Assembly (NCBI GenBank): GCA_009695205.1
Contig: SIBK01000023.1
Span: 1 to 54,549, forward strand
Source: Pedosphaera sp.
GTDB lineage: Bacteria; Verrucomicrobiota; Verrucomicrobiia; Limisphaerales; UBA9464
DNA length: 54,549 nucleotides
Direction of reading: 5' to 3'
The position numbers and the translations under genes are program-made. Shown here piece after piece: positions 9,669 to 18,032 of this stretch (the stretch's first letter is position 1; every line of letters starts with the position of its first letter). Below the pieces are notes generated by a model. That model had not been told where the DNA came from. It saw only the letters and a list, made by a program, of their open reading frames with translations, and searched no databases.

Positions 9669-10928
9669 CTAGGCGGTGGTTGCCTCCGGTTTTTCCTTCG
9701 CCATCAGAGCCTCAAATTCCCGGAGGCTGGGGCGGATCTCACACGTCTCGCCCACATGGCCCACGACCGCATCGAGCGTCTTCAACCCATTGCCCGTAAT
9801 GCACAGCACAGCACTCGCGTCGCGCGAGATGCTGCCCTGGGCAATCAGCTTCTTTGCGACGCCCACCGTCACACCGCCGGCCGTCTCCGCAAAAATACCC
9901 TCAGTTTCCGCCAGCAAGCGGATGCCGTCGCGGATTTCATCGTCGGTAACATCCTCTCCGTGTCCCCCCGTCTCCTTCATGACGCGCAGGGCGTAAAAAC
10001 CATCCGCGGGCGTACCGATAGCCAAAGATTTGGCGATCGTGTTCGGCTTCTGCGGCTTGAAGAAGTCGAGCCCCGCTTTTTGCGCCTGAGTGATCGGATT
10101 GCACCCGGTGGCTTGTGCTCCGTGAATTTTCCACTTCGACCCGGTGGACAGACCCATTTTAGAGAATTCCTGGTAACTCTTGTGAATCTTGGTGAGTAAC
10201 GAACCGGAGGCCATGCAGACGACCGTGTGTTCGGGAACGCGCCAGCCCAACTGTTCCTGGATCTCAAAGCCCATGCTCTTCGACCCTTCGGCGTAATACG
10301 GCCTCATGTTCACGTTGACAAAGGCCCAGTTGTACTTGCCGGCAATTTCCGCACACAAACGATTCACTTCGTCGTAGTGACCTCGGATCCCGATGACCGT
10401 GGCGCCATACACGAGCGAGTTTACGACCTTTCCCAATTCAAGGTCAGACGGGATAAAGACAAAACACTCAAGTCCCGCCGCTGCGGCATTGGCTGCGACG
10501 GAGTTGGCAAGATTGCCGGTCGAGGCGCAGGCGACCGTCTTAAATCCGAGTTCCACGGAGCGACTCAGCGCCACGCTCACCACACGATCCTTGAACGACA
10601 GGGTCGGATAATTGACGGCGTCGTTCTTCACGTACAATTCTCGAATGCCGAGAGCCCGGGCGAGACGATCGGCCTTGACCAAGGGGGTGAAGCCGACCTG
10701 GGTGCCAACGGTCGGTTCGCCGGCCACAGGCAGCAATTCGCGATAACGCCACATCGTCTGGGGACGTCTGGAAATCGCGTCCCGGGTGAGGGAATGGCGG
10801 ATGCGGTCGTAGTCATAGGCGACTTCGAGTGGGCCGAAGTCGAACTCGCAGACGTGCGTGGCCGTGAGCGGGTATTCCCGGCCGCATTCGCGGCATTTCA
10901 GGGCCTTCATGAAACCATGCTGACTCAT
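9669..10928 (-). CDS. thrC: threonine synthase
   Basis: A PLP fold-type II enzyme that converts O-phosphohomoserine to threonine. From the ATG at 10928 it has 419 aa (a GTG at 10946 and an ATG at 10910 are alternatives). It starts with a small zinc-ribbon-like region (CRECGREY). The substrate loop is GFTPLVKADRLA, the PLP lysine lies in LSFKDR, the phosphate-binding loop is CASTGNLANSVA, and the C-terminal part contains FAETAGGVTVGVAKKL and VLCITGNGLKT. All expected elements are intact. It is followed 12 nt later by a MoaD-like carrier, a pairing that raises the possibility of thiocarboxylate-dependent chemistry. Threonine synthase remains the most likely role. Confidence 0.88.
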   Translation of the reverse strand: MSQHGFMKALKCRECGREYPLTATHVCEFDFGPLEVAYDYDRIRHSLTRDAISRRPQTMWRYRELLPVAGEPTVGTQVGFTPLVKADRLARALGIRELYVKNDAVNYPTLSFKDRVVSVALSRSVELGFKTVACASTGNLANSVAANAAAAGLECFVFIPSDLELGKVVNSLVYGATVIGIRGHYDEVNRLCAEIAGKYNWAFVNVNMRPYYAEGSKSMGFEIQEQLGWRVPEHTVVCMASGSLLTKIHKSYQEFSKMGLSTGSKWKIHGAQATGCNPITQAQKAGLDFFKPQKPNTIAKSLAIGTPADGFYALRVMKETGGHGEDVTDDEIRDGIRLLAETEGIFAETAGGVTVGVAKKLIAQGSISRDASAVLCITGNGLKTLDAVVGHVGETCEIRPSLREFEALMAKEKPEATTA

Positions 10929-11277
10929 GTAATTCGTGCGTTTCACCGGATTCGGGCAAGAAAAGCCCCTTCCTGCGGGATGAGAAGAGGGTGAAAACGC
11001 AGTCGACCCTTCTCATCTGCGCCAGACCCGCACCCGCGAGTCCAACCTGGATTTGGCACCTAGTCGTTGAACGGTCGGTTCAACCGGTTGCCGTGGCTTC
11101 ATCGGGCCAGTCCCTCTGCCACTCTGGATGAGTGTCCCTGTCGCCAGGAACGACCGCCTATATGGCGAAGGATTCGGTCGAGGTCAACTGGTTTTGGAAA
11201 GAGAACTCACAAAAGATGGGAATCCGTCCTTGCCTGGAGACGCTCCCAAAAGACATGCTCGCCGACCTTTTACAAGT

Positions 11278-12552
11278 ATGGCTGAACTTATTGGAAATCT
11301 GCTCATCGCCCAGTCGGGAGGGCCGACCTCCGTCATTAACGCATCCGTCGCTGGAGTGATCCTCGAAGCAGGACGCCACGAGTGCATCGAAGAAATCTAC
11401 GGAGGACTCAATGGAATCCTCGGGATTCTCAATGAGGATCTCGTTGATTTGAATGACGAACTGCAAAAAAGCATCGAGGGGTTGAAATACACCCCGGCTG
11501 CCGCTCTGAGCACTTGCCGCTACAAATTGGATTTTAAGAAAAAGCCTGAAAAAGCCGCCAAAGATATGGACCGCCTGTTCGAGGTCTTCCAGGCCCACAA
11601 CATCCGCTACTTCTTCTACGTCGGCGGCAACGATTCCCAGGACACCGCTCACAAAATCCACGAGGAAGCCGTCCGGCGCAGTTACGACATGCGCGTCATG
11701 GGTGTGCCCAAAACCATCGATAACGACCTGCCACACACCGATCACTGTCCGGGCTACGGATCGGTGGTGAAGTATAATTGCGCCACCGTGATGGAGGTGG
11801 GCTTCGACGTCGGCAGCATGGCCACCGATGGCGGCTCCTGCTGCATCATTGAGGTCATGGGCCGCGCCGCAGGCTGGATCGCCGCCGGAACCGTGCTCGC
11901 TAAACAGGGCAACCCCGCAAATCCGCCCCACATCATTCTTCTCCCGGAAATCCCCTTCCAAGAGGAAGCATTCCTCAAACGGGTTACGGAAACCGTGGCT
12001 GCCAACAAGTACTGCATCGTCGTGTGCGGCGAAGGGGTCAAGAATGCCAATGGCGAGGAGATTGGCGCAGACAAAACGTCTCTCGACGCCTTCGGACATG
12101 CAGTGCTCGCCGGTGCCGCCGAGAAGTTGAAGGAGATCGTGCAAGGCAAATTGAACTTAAAGACACGAACCATCTTGCTCGGCTACGCCCAACGCGCCGC
12201 CGGCCATTTCGCAAGCGCCACCGACGCCGAGGAGGCCGCCGCCTGCGGTGCGGCCGCCTTGCGCGGTGCTACGGACGGAAAGTCCGGCTTCATGCCGAAA
12301 ATCGTCCGGATCAGCTCGCAGCCCTATAAGTGGAACATTGAGCTCCAGCCTCTGGTGGATGTCGCCAACGTCGAGCATTGTGTCCCTCGAGACTGGATCT
12401 CCGAGGATGGTTTCCTCCCGAACGAGAAGTTCATCGAATACGCAGCCCCGCTGATTGTCGGTGAGGTCAAGATTCCGACAGAAAACGGCCTGCCAAAGTA
12501 TGTTGTCCTGAATAAAAACCCTGTCGAGAAGAAGCTGCCAGCGCGGGTCTGA
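11278..12552 (+). CDS. pfp: 6-phosphofructokinase, pyrophosphate-dependent type
   Basis: Phosphorylates fructose 6-phosphate, the committed step of glycolysis. The product is 424 aa from the ATG at 11278 (MAELIGNLLIAQSGGPTSVINAS). The nucleotide/PPi loop reads YVGGNDSQDTA: an Asp stands where ATP-dependent enzymes have Gly. The substrate loop reads GVPKTIDNDLPHTD, with Lys where ATP enzymes usually have Gly. This Asp/Lys pair is the established signature of PPi-dependent enzymes, which work reversibly. The catalytic TIDND aspartate, the GRAAGWIA and GEG (VVCGEGV) regions are present. The gene stands alone, divergent from thrC, with 349 nt between them in which I see no clear operator. Confidence 0.85.
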   Translation: MAELIGNLLIAQSGGPTSVINASVAGVILEAGRHECIEEIYGGLNGILGILNEDLVDLNDELQKSIEGLKYTPAAALSTCRYKLDFKKKPEKAAKDMDRLFEVFQAHNIRYFFYVGGNDSQDTAHKIHEEAVRRSYDMRVMGVPKTIDNDLPHTDHCPGYGSVVKYNCATVMEVGFDVGSMATDGGSCCIIEVMGRAAGWIAAGTVLAKQGNPANPPHIILLPEIPFQEEAFLKRVTETVAANKYCIVVCGEGVKNANGEEIGADKTSLDAFGHAVLAGAAEKLKEIVQGKLNLKTRTILLGYAQRAAGHFASATDAEEAAACGAAALRGATDGKSGFMPKIVRISSQPYKWNIELQPLVDVANVEHCVPRDWISEDGFLPNEKFIEYAAPLIVGEVKIPTENGLPKYVVLNKNPVEKKLPARV

Positions 12553-12557
12553 TCTTT

Positions 12558-12590
12558 CGACGGCCAAGCTTCATTCCGAGTCCGTCACCC
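12558..12590. repeat. imperfect direct repeat, copy 1
   Basis: CGACGGCCAAGCTTCATTCC and the bases after it resemble 12673-12703 (CGACGACCAAGCTTCACTCC...) at 115-nt spacing. The two copies flank the palindrome at 12614-12631. Confidence 0.5.
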
Positions 12591-12613
12591 GTCCTGTTCG
12601 CGCTGGCGATATG

Positions 12614-12631
12614 CGCGGACTGCCGTCCGCG
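12614..12631. repeat. dispersed hairpin repeat, family 1
   Basis: CGCGGAC-TGCC-GTCCGCG is a perfect 7-bp stem with a 4-nt loop. The same unit, often with CCCGTAGT next to it, recurs at 41249, 41385, 52562, 52667, 54248 and 54351. Here a partial CCCGTAGTCGCG follows at about 12650. Confidence 0.8.
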
Positions 12632-12672
12632 ACAACTCCCCCGTAGTCGCGTTGGGCACAACGCGCACACTC

Positions 12673-12703
12673 CGACGACCAAGCTTCACTCCGAATCCAT
12701 CCG
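12673..12703. repeat. imperfect direct repeat, copy 2
   Basis: Partner of 12558-12590; it shares CCAAGCTTCA-TCCGA. The ~400-base gap from the phosphofructokinase stop to the next gene at 12959 holds only these repeats. Confidence 0.5.
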
Positions 12704-12958
12704 TAACGCATCATGCCTGCTACCCTACCCTGTAAATGAAACCCAAGATCAAGGCCGACACTTCGAACACGCTTCGCTGCATGGGCGGCTTCGATCACAC
12801 CGCAGCAATTGCTGCATTGACGGGTAACTTCGCCCGCGGATACTCCTAAAACGTTGGAATCAAAAGTACATCAATGAACAATTCGCCACTGTGAATCCCA
12901 CTCGCCTGGCGTCCTCGTAAGATCTCGACACCTTGCTGAGCATACTTGTCATCGACTC

Positions 12959-14454
12959 ATGAAAAACCGAACTATGCGACTTGCTGTGCCAATACTGCTA
13001 ACGATGACGGCTTGCAGCCATTCGATCCTTGCTCAACCGCACTGGCCACAGTTTCGAGGCCCGAACAGCCATGGAATTTCAACCAGCGGCCAACCTCCGA
13101 TTCAATTCAGCCCAAACCAGAATGCGATTTGGAAGGTAAGCACGCCGTCCGGACATTCCTCGCCCTGTGTTTGGGGGAATCGAGTGTTTCTCACCGGTAC
13201 GGAGGGGACAAATTTAATTACGCTAGCCATCGATCGTTCGAACGGTAAGAAACTTTGGAGCAGAGAGCGCATCCGTTGAGAAACTTCAAGCCCACCACGT
13301 AACGAGCAGCCCTGTCACCGCCACGCCGGCGGCGGATGGCGAGCGCGTTTATGTCTATTTCGCCTCCTTCGGGCTAATTGCCTTTGGGCACGATGGCCAC
13401 GAAGCGTGGCGCAAACCGATGCCAACGCCAAAGAGTCACTACGGTTCCGCCGCATCGCCCATTCTTCATGGAGACGCTTTGATTCAGCTCATCGACACCG
13501 ACGGGGGAGATTCCCATCTCCTGGCCGTGAATCGAAAGAATGGAGAGACGCTATGGAAGCAGGAACGGACGCGGTTCTCGGCCGGTTGGTCTACGCCGGT
13601 GATCTGGTCGCACGACGGGAAAGACGACGTTGTCGCGCTGGGCGGGAGCCGCCTCATCGCGTACGATCCGCAAACGGGCTCGCCGCGATGGTGGGTGGAT
13701 GGTTTCCCTCAGGAAACGGTGAACTCGCCGGTGGTCGGAGGCGGGATGGTTTTCGCCAGTTCATCGGCCCTCGGCGGCCGAGGTAACGACAAGATGGATC
13801 CGAATGTCTGGCGTGAGTGGGTCAAGATGGATCGAAACGGAGATGGTAAGCTTCAATTCGATGAAATTCCGGATGAATACAAACTCGTGCTTCGGCCTGA
13901 GTTGCCGAAGGACCATCCGGGCTACGCGTTCCCAGCTCCGTTCAAGGCGATGTTCAAGGACTCCGACACAGACAAGGACGGCGCCTTGAGCGAGGGGGAA
14001 ATGAAAGTCACCGCCGCGAGCTTCGAGGAATTCACCAAACCGGTGCTCATGGCAATCCGGCCGGGTGGCAAGGAGGATGCAAAGAAAAGTGTCGCTTGGG
14101 AATTGCGGCGCGGCATTCCGGAGATCCCGTCACCGCTCTATTATCAGGGAACGCTCTACATGGTGCGCGACGGCGGGTTGCTCCACCTGCGTGGACGCTC
14201 AAGATGGCACGGTGCGCTCTCAGGAGCGCCTGGGCGTCCCGGGCCAGTATAGTGCGTCGCCTGTGGCGGCGGACGGCAGAATCTACGTCGCCTCCCAGTC
14301 GGGAACAGTCATCGTGTTAAAAGCGGGAGGAACGGCTCCGGAAGTTGTCGCTCGGAACGACTTGGGGGAATCGATTGTGGCCACGCCTGCATTTGCCGAG
14401 AGCACAATTTTGATACGCACGGCGGGCAATCTCTACGCCTTTGAACAGCGTTAA
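12959..14454 (+). pseudogene. PQQ-like beta-propeller protein with inserted EF-hand pair, frameshifted
   Basis: One protein is spread over three frames. Residues 1-106 (12959-13279) carry a signal peptide (LAVPILLTMTACSHSILAQ) and the typical WPQFRGPNSHGIS opening of secreted PQQ-like propellers. After a one-base shift near 13276 the reading resumes (EKLQAHHVTSSPVTATPAADG) and runs to about 14195. Another shift then brings in VDAQDGTVRSQERLG up to EQR at 14454. Blade motifs such as LLAVNRKNGETLWKQ and LIAYDPQTGSPRWWVDG are clear. Two calcium-type loops (DRNGDGKLQFDE and DSDTDKDGALSEGE) form an EF-hand insertion in the middle. Undamaged it would be about 498 aa. Either the gene is a young pseudogene or the assembly carries indels. 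Confidence 0.8.
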
Positions 14455-14535
14455 GTTTTCACGGCTTTTCTAGAACTCAAGTTCAGATCCCCTTGAGGCC
14501 GCTGAAAGCGAGGCAAGTCCTTCAACTTTCAAGTG

Positions 14536-15792
14536 TCACAAGCGCAGGAAAATCTTTCGTCGGTACAGGAACCGAGCGAAGGCAAAGAGTAAACAAACGG
14601 CGACGAAGGCATGAAGCACATCTCCGCCCGCACCCATGCTGGCGCGAAAATCACCCCCTACGAGCCGGGACGCTACCTTGCCGAATCCAAGGAGTTGCGC
14701 CGCAAAATAGACTGCGATGGAGTTCATTCCCACCCAGACAAACGGTGCCGTCCACCACCGGATGCCCAGAATCTCGATCAGATACCAAAAAGCGGCCAGT
14801 AAAAGCATGCTCCACCCTCCCGCTACGAGGACGAACGATGGGCTCCAGAGCTTTTTGATGATTGGAAATTCAAATGCCCAAAGGTATCCCCCGATAATTG
14901 CAAAACTACCCCAGAGGAGGAGAAGGCCCGCCTTGCTGCCCGGCGTCACATCCGGCCTCATGAGCAGGACACCACAAAGGACACCCAAGAGGCAGGTGGC
15001 CACAGCGGGAAGTGTGCTAAGGAGTCCTTCGGGATCGTAGTAGGTGTAATACAGGTTTCCCGGGAGATACTGGTAATCAAGGTGGTTCGCGAGATTCAAC
15101 CCAGGCTCGAACGTCCCGGCCACCCGTTCGTCGGTCTTTAAGAACAGTTGGTCAACATCGATGATCCCCTTCTCTATCTGCATCTGTTGAATGGACTCCT
15201 TCTCCAGTTTGAAATTCCGGATCGGGACCATTTCAAACAACGCGTGATATCCCAGCAGGCTGGCCGCCACGATTCCAATCAGCCAACCAGGTGGAAACAA
15301 CAGGAACAGGGTTGCAGCACCCGTATAGGCCAGTGCGATGCGCTGCAACACTCCCAGCACACGGATTCCGGGCCATTCTTCCCTGAATCCACCGGAATAG
15401 ATGAGGCCAAGAACAAAGAGCGCAACACCCCGAAATAGTACCCGCCGGAACGCAGCCGCCCGCCCCTCCCGTTCGATGGCCTTCCGCAGCGAGAAAACCA
15501 ATGACACCCCCGTGATGAAAACGAAGAGAGGAAAAATCAAGTCATAGAATTGAAATCCGTCCCAATCGACATGGGACAATTGACGCTTGAAAAAGGCAAA
15601 GACGCCATTGTCGCTCACCTTGTTTAACGCCGAAACCACCAAGCTGCCCCCCGCGATCCAGAACATGTCAAATCCACGGAGCGCATCGAGACACACCAGC
15701 CGCTGATCGCTGCCCTTCGGCTCAGCCTGCCCGGTCGATGAGCCTGCGCTTCCCTCCAAGAAATCTGTGTCCTCCTCGTCCGGGTCGTTCAT
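14536..15792 (-). CDS. HGSNAT/NagX-like membrane acyltransferase, copy A
   Basis: A 418-aa multipass inner-membrane protein of the family of heparan-alpha-glucosaminide N-acetyltransferase and bacterial NagX (COG4299, DUF5009-like). The signature is near the N-terminus: RLVCLDALRGFDMFWI, then FYDLIFPLFVFITGVS and VLGVLQRIALAY. About ten hydrophobic helices follow, with DPEGLLSTLPAVATCLLGVL in the middle and FVWVGMNSIAVYFAA near the end. The family is thought to move acetyl groups across a membrane onto sugars. The N-terminal 30 residues are acidic and non-conserved. It lies 10 nt after a paralogue in the same direction, so the two form a tandem operon. Confidence 0.85.
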   Translation of the reverse strand: MNDPDEEDTDFLEGSAGSSTGQAEPKGSDQRLVCLDALRGFDMFWIAGGSLVVSALNKVSDNGVFAFFKRQLSHVDWDGFQFYDLIFPLFVFITGVSLVFSLRKAIEREGRAAAFRRVLFRGVALFVLGLIYSGGFREEWPGIRVLGVLQRIALAYTGAATLFLLFPPGWLIGIVAASLLGYHALFEMVPIRNFKLEKESIQQMQIEKGIIDVDQLFLKTDERVAGTFEPGLNLANHLDYQYLPGNLYYTYYDPEGLLSTLPAVATCLLGVLCGVLLMRPDVTPGSKAGLLLLWGSFAIIGGYLWAFEFPIIKKLWSPSFVLVAGGWSMLLLAAFWYLIEILGIRWWTAPFVWVGMNSIAVYFAAQLLGFGKVASRLVGGDFRASMGAGGDVLHAFVAVCLLFAFARFLYRRKIFLRL

Positions 15793-15802
15793 GGCAAATG
15801 GT

Positions 15803-16999
15803 TCACAAACGAATAAAGACTTTCCGTTGATACAATGCCCTCGCTAAGAGCATTCCCAGGAGAATGCTGGTCAGCGACAACACCAGCCCTCCAAACCCGT
15901 TGGCTACCGTTCTGTCGAGAATCCGCTTTATATCCCCCCCGGCAAACCGCTCGGCCAGTTTGTCAAAATCCACCAGATTGGAGGCCAGATAAACGGTAAT
16001 TGCGTTCATGCCCACCCAGACAAATGGACGACACCATCGCCGCCATCCCCACACATCCACCAGCTGATAAAACCCAGCCAGCAGCAACAGACTCCAGCCG
16101 CCCGCCACCAGCACGTACGAGGAGGTCCACAGCTTCTTGATAATCGGAAATTGCAGCCCCCACACGAATCCCAGGAACAGACAGGAAACCCCGGCCACCG
16201 CCAGCATCGCCGCCTTACGTTCGGGCTTTGCCTTCTCGGACTTCAACCAGATTCCGGCCAGCACTCCCAGAAGACAGGTTCCAATCGCCGGCAGATTGCT
16301 CAGCAATCCTTCGGGGTCATGGTCCCCGTCCCAGAGTCGCCCCCACAGATAGTGCGCATCAATCCAGTTGGCCAGGTTCTTGCCCTCAACGATCTTGCCC
16401 TCGATGAAACTGCTGGCCCCCACTCCTGGAACCGGCACAAACGCCATCAACGCCCAATACCCGCCCAGGATCGCCATCAGCCAAAAAAACAGCGTCCGCG
16501 GACGACAGTAAATGAACAGAACCCCCGCAGCTCCGGAAGCGATCGCAATTCGTTGCAGCACCCCCATCAGGCGTATGTCCGATATCTTGCCAGTAAACTC
16601 CCCACTATCGAGCAGCTTTCCGGCGAATCCGCCGTAATAAAACAGTCCCAAAACGTACAACAATAACGTCCGCTTCAGCACGCGAACCAACGCCGCATCG
16701 GGACCACCACTCTCCATCGCCTTGGTCAGAGAAAACACCGACGAAACTCCAGCGACAAAAACAAAAAGCGGAAAGATCAGGTCGTAAAACCTAAATCCCT
16801 TCCACGGCACGTGGTCCAACTGCTCGGCTAGGTGATGCATTAACCCGGCCCCACCCACCAGCTTTGCCAGGGCTTGACCCAGGGAATCCGCCCCCATGAT
16901 CCAAAACATGTCGAACCCCCGAAGCGCATCGATCGACATGAGTCGGGCGGAAACAGAGGAAGTGCCAACCGCCGTTGAACCGACAGATTCTGGGGACAT
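15803..16999 (-). CDS. HGSNAT/NagX-like membrane acyltransferase, copy B
   Basis: A 398-aa paralogue of the downstream gene, from the ATG at 16999; a TTG at 17041 would add 14 residues without family character. It shares MSIDALRGFDMFWIMG, FYDLIFPLFVFVAGVS, MGVLQRIAIA, DPEGLLSNLPAIGTCLLGVL and FVWVGMNAITVYLAS. It has about ten predicted membrane helices. The first gene of a two-gene tandem unit, it probably arose by local duplication followed by divergence. The substrate is unknown; sugar N- or O-acetylation in the periplasm is the family-based guess. Confidence 0.85.
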   Translation of the reverse strand: MSPESVGSTAVGTSSVSARLMSIDALRGFDMFWIMGADSLGQALAKLVGGAGLMHHLAEQLDHVPWKGFRFYDLIFPLFVFVAGVSSVFSLTKAMESGGPDAALVRVLKRTLLLYVLGLFYYGGFAGKLLDSGEFTGKISDIRLMGVLQRIAIASGAAGVLFIYCRPRTLFFWLMAILGGYWALMAFVPVPGVGASSFIEGKIVEGKNLANWIDAHYLWGRLWDGDHDPEGLLSNLPAIGTCLLGVLAGIWLKSEKAKPERKAAMLAVAGVSCLFLGFVWGLQFPIIKKLWTSSYVLVAGGWSLLLLAGFYQLVDVWGWRRWCRPFVWVGMNAITVYLASNLVDFDKLAERFAGGDIKRILDRTVANGFGGLVLSLTSILLGMLLARALYQRKVFIRL

Positions 17000-17104
17000 A
17001 CTTCGGCCGAAGAATATGCCCGCCTTCCCCGTCAGGCACAATTCATTTTCATAGCGAGGTTTGAAAATTGCAGAGAGTTGATCACCCCCGTATGGGCAAG
17101 GCCA

Positions 17105-17344
17105 TCAGACGCTCGTGCGATCCGGCCAGGGCGCGGGCGACGGCTTTCCAGCGGCGTAACGAGTTTTCCACACCATGCGCTGAAGTTGCAGCAGCCTACG
17201 ATATTTCTCCTCGACAGTTAGGCTGGCCATCCAACTTCGACGTCGAGCTTTACCTGCAAAGATTTTCCCGGCGAGTTCGGCGGGCGTGGCGGCAGACAGC
17301 TTGGTGGCGTCGAACTTTATTAGGCTGGATTCAGCGTCTTCCAT
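17105..17344 (-). CDS. small protein following the nucleotidyltransferase gene
   Basis: A 79-aa protein starting with MEDAESSLIKFDATKL at an ATG (17344) that lies inside the last codons of the preceding gene, a 25-nt overlap. A start 12 codons upstream is possible. It has a basic helix-rich part (ARRRSWMASLTVEEKYRRLLQLQRMV). I recognise no named domain. The overlap with the nucleotidyltransferase gene indicates translational coupling, and together they resemble a two- or three-gene cassette. Confidence 0.55.
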   Translation of the reverse strand: MEDAESSLIKFDATKLSAATPAELAGKIFAGKARRRSWMASLTVEEKYRRLLQLQRMVWKTRYAAGKPSPAPWPDRTSV

Positions 17345-17817
17345 GCGGCTAGCAGGTTGTGTCGCAGGAGTATGTCGCAAAGCCTGGCATTATCAATCGC
17401 GGCGTTGCCCACGAGCATCGCCAACCGTTGGCGGTCCTTCGGCCGGTTTGTTTGCAGCATGATGGCCATCAAATATTCCAACCGCAGCACGCGCACCGGG
17501 ACACCATCGAACATGCGCGACTCAGTATGTTCGAGGGCTTCGGTGACCAGCGCATTGTAGGCTGGGATAAATTGGACAGGAACACCGTCGATCACAACCG
17601 CCTCGGCTTCCACATGGAAGCCCCGAGCCAGCAGCGCGGCATATATCGGTTCTAAGGTCACCAACAATCCCGCTTTCGGGAGCAAGCAAAAGATGTCCAA
17701 GTCGTACGTGACCACAGGTTCATCGTGAAACAAAAGAGCCATCGCCCCGCCGATGGCGGGAGATTGGACCAACTCCTGGCGCTCAAGGTCGTTGATCGCT
17801 TGCAGAGCGAGTTTCAT
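17320..17817 (-). CDS. nucleotidyltransferase-fold protein (AbiEii/MNT-like)
   Basis: A 165-aa protein with the minimal nucleotidyltransferase pattern. AIGGAMALLFHDEP supplies the Gly-rich helix turn and TYDLDIFCLLP the Asp-x-Asp metal site. A long helical C-terminus follows (LRLEYLMAIMLQTNRPKDRQRLAML). This resembles AbiEii-type and other NTase proteins found in toxin-antitoxin and defence cassettes. Its ATG overlaps the stop of the upstream ORF as ATGA, and its end overlaps the next start. Whether it is a toxin is inferred from the family and layout only. Confidence 0.75.
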   Translation of the reverse strand: MKLALQAINDLERQELVQSPAIGGAMALLFHDEPVVTYDLDIFCLLPKAGLLVTLEPIYAALLARGFHVEAEAVVIDGVPVQFIPAYNALVTEALEHTESRMFDGVPVRVLRLEYLMAIMLQTNRPKDRQRLAMLVGNAAIDNARLCDILLRHNLLAAWKTLNPA

Positions 17818-17915
17818 GGGTAGGTCGGAATTTGTTTGGCCCGCTGGTCAGCCTGCTTAAGCTGTTGGCGAAGCCGCTGTTCCAGTTCGCGCTTGCTTAG
17901 CTGCTTGAATGTCAC
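17814..17915 (-). CDS. very small upstream protein coupled to the nucleotidyltransferase
   Basis: The frame ending in a TGA that overlaps the next ATG (ATGA, 17814-17817) reads TFKQLSKRELEQRLRQQLKQADQRAKQ. It is a strongly charged helix, possibly a coiled coil. A GTG near 17913 would give about 33 aa. The open frame continues further upstream, but that part is antisense to the divergent methyltransferase gene and looks non-coding. By position it could be an antitoxin or a truncated gene. The start is uncertain. Confidence 0.35.
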   Translation of the reverse strand: MTFKQLSKRELEQRLRQQLKQADQRAKQIPTYP

Positions 17916-18032
17916 AATGCCACGTTGCAAGATATTCCAGAAGATTTCGAGCCATAATCCGGAATCACCGATTGGTCTCGAGCAGCAAGGCCACGGTGGC
18001 CGAATCCCAGGTGCGACCCCGTCGTCTACATC

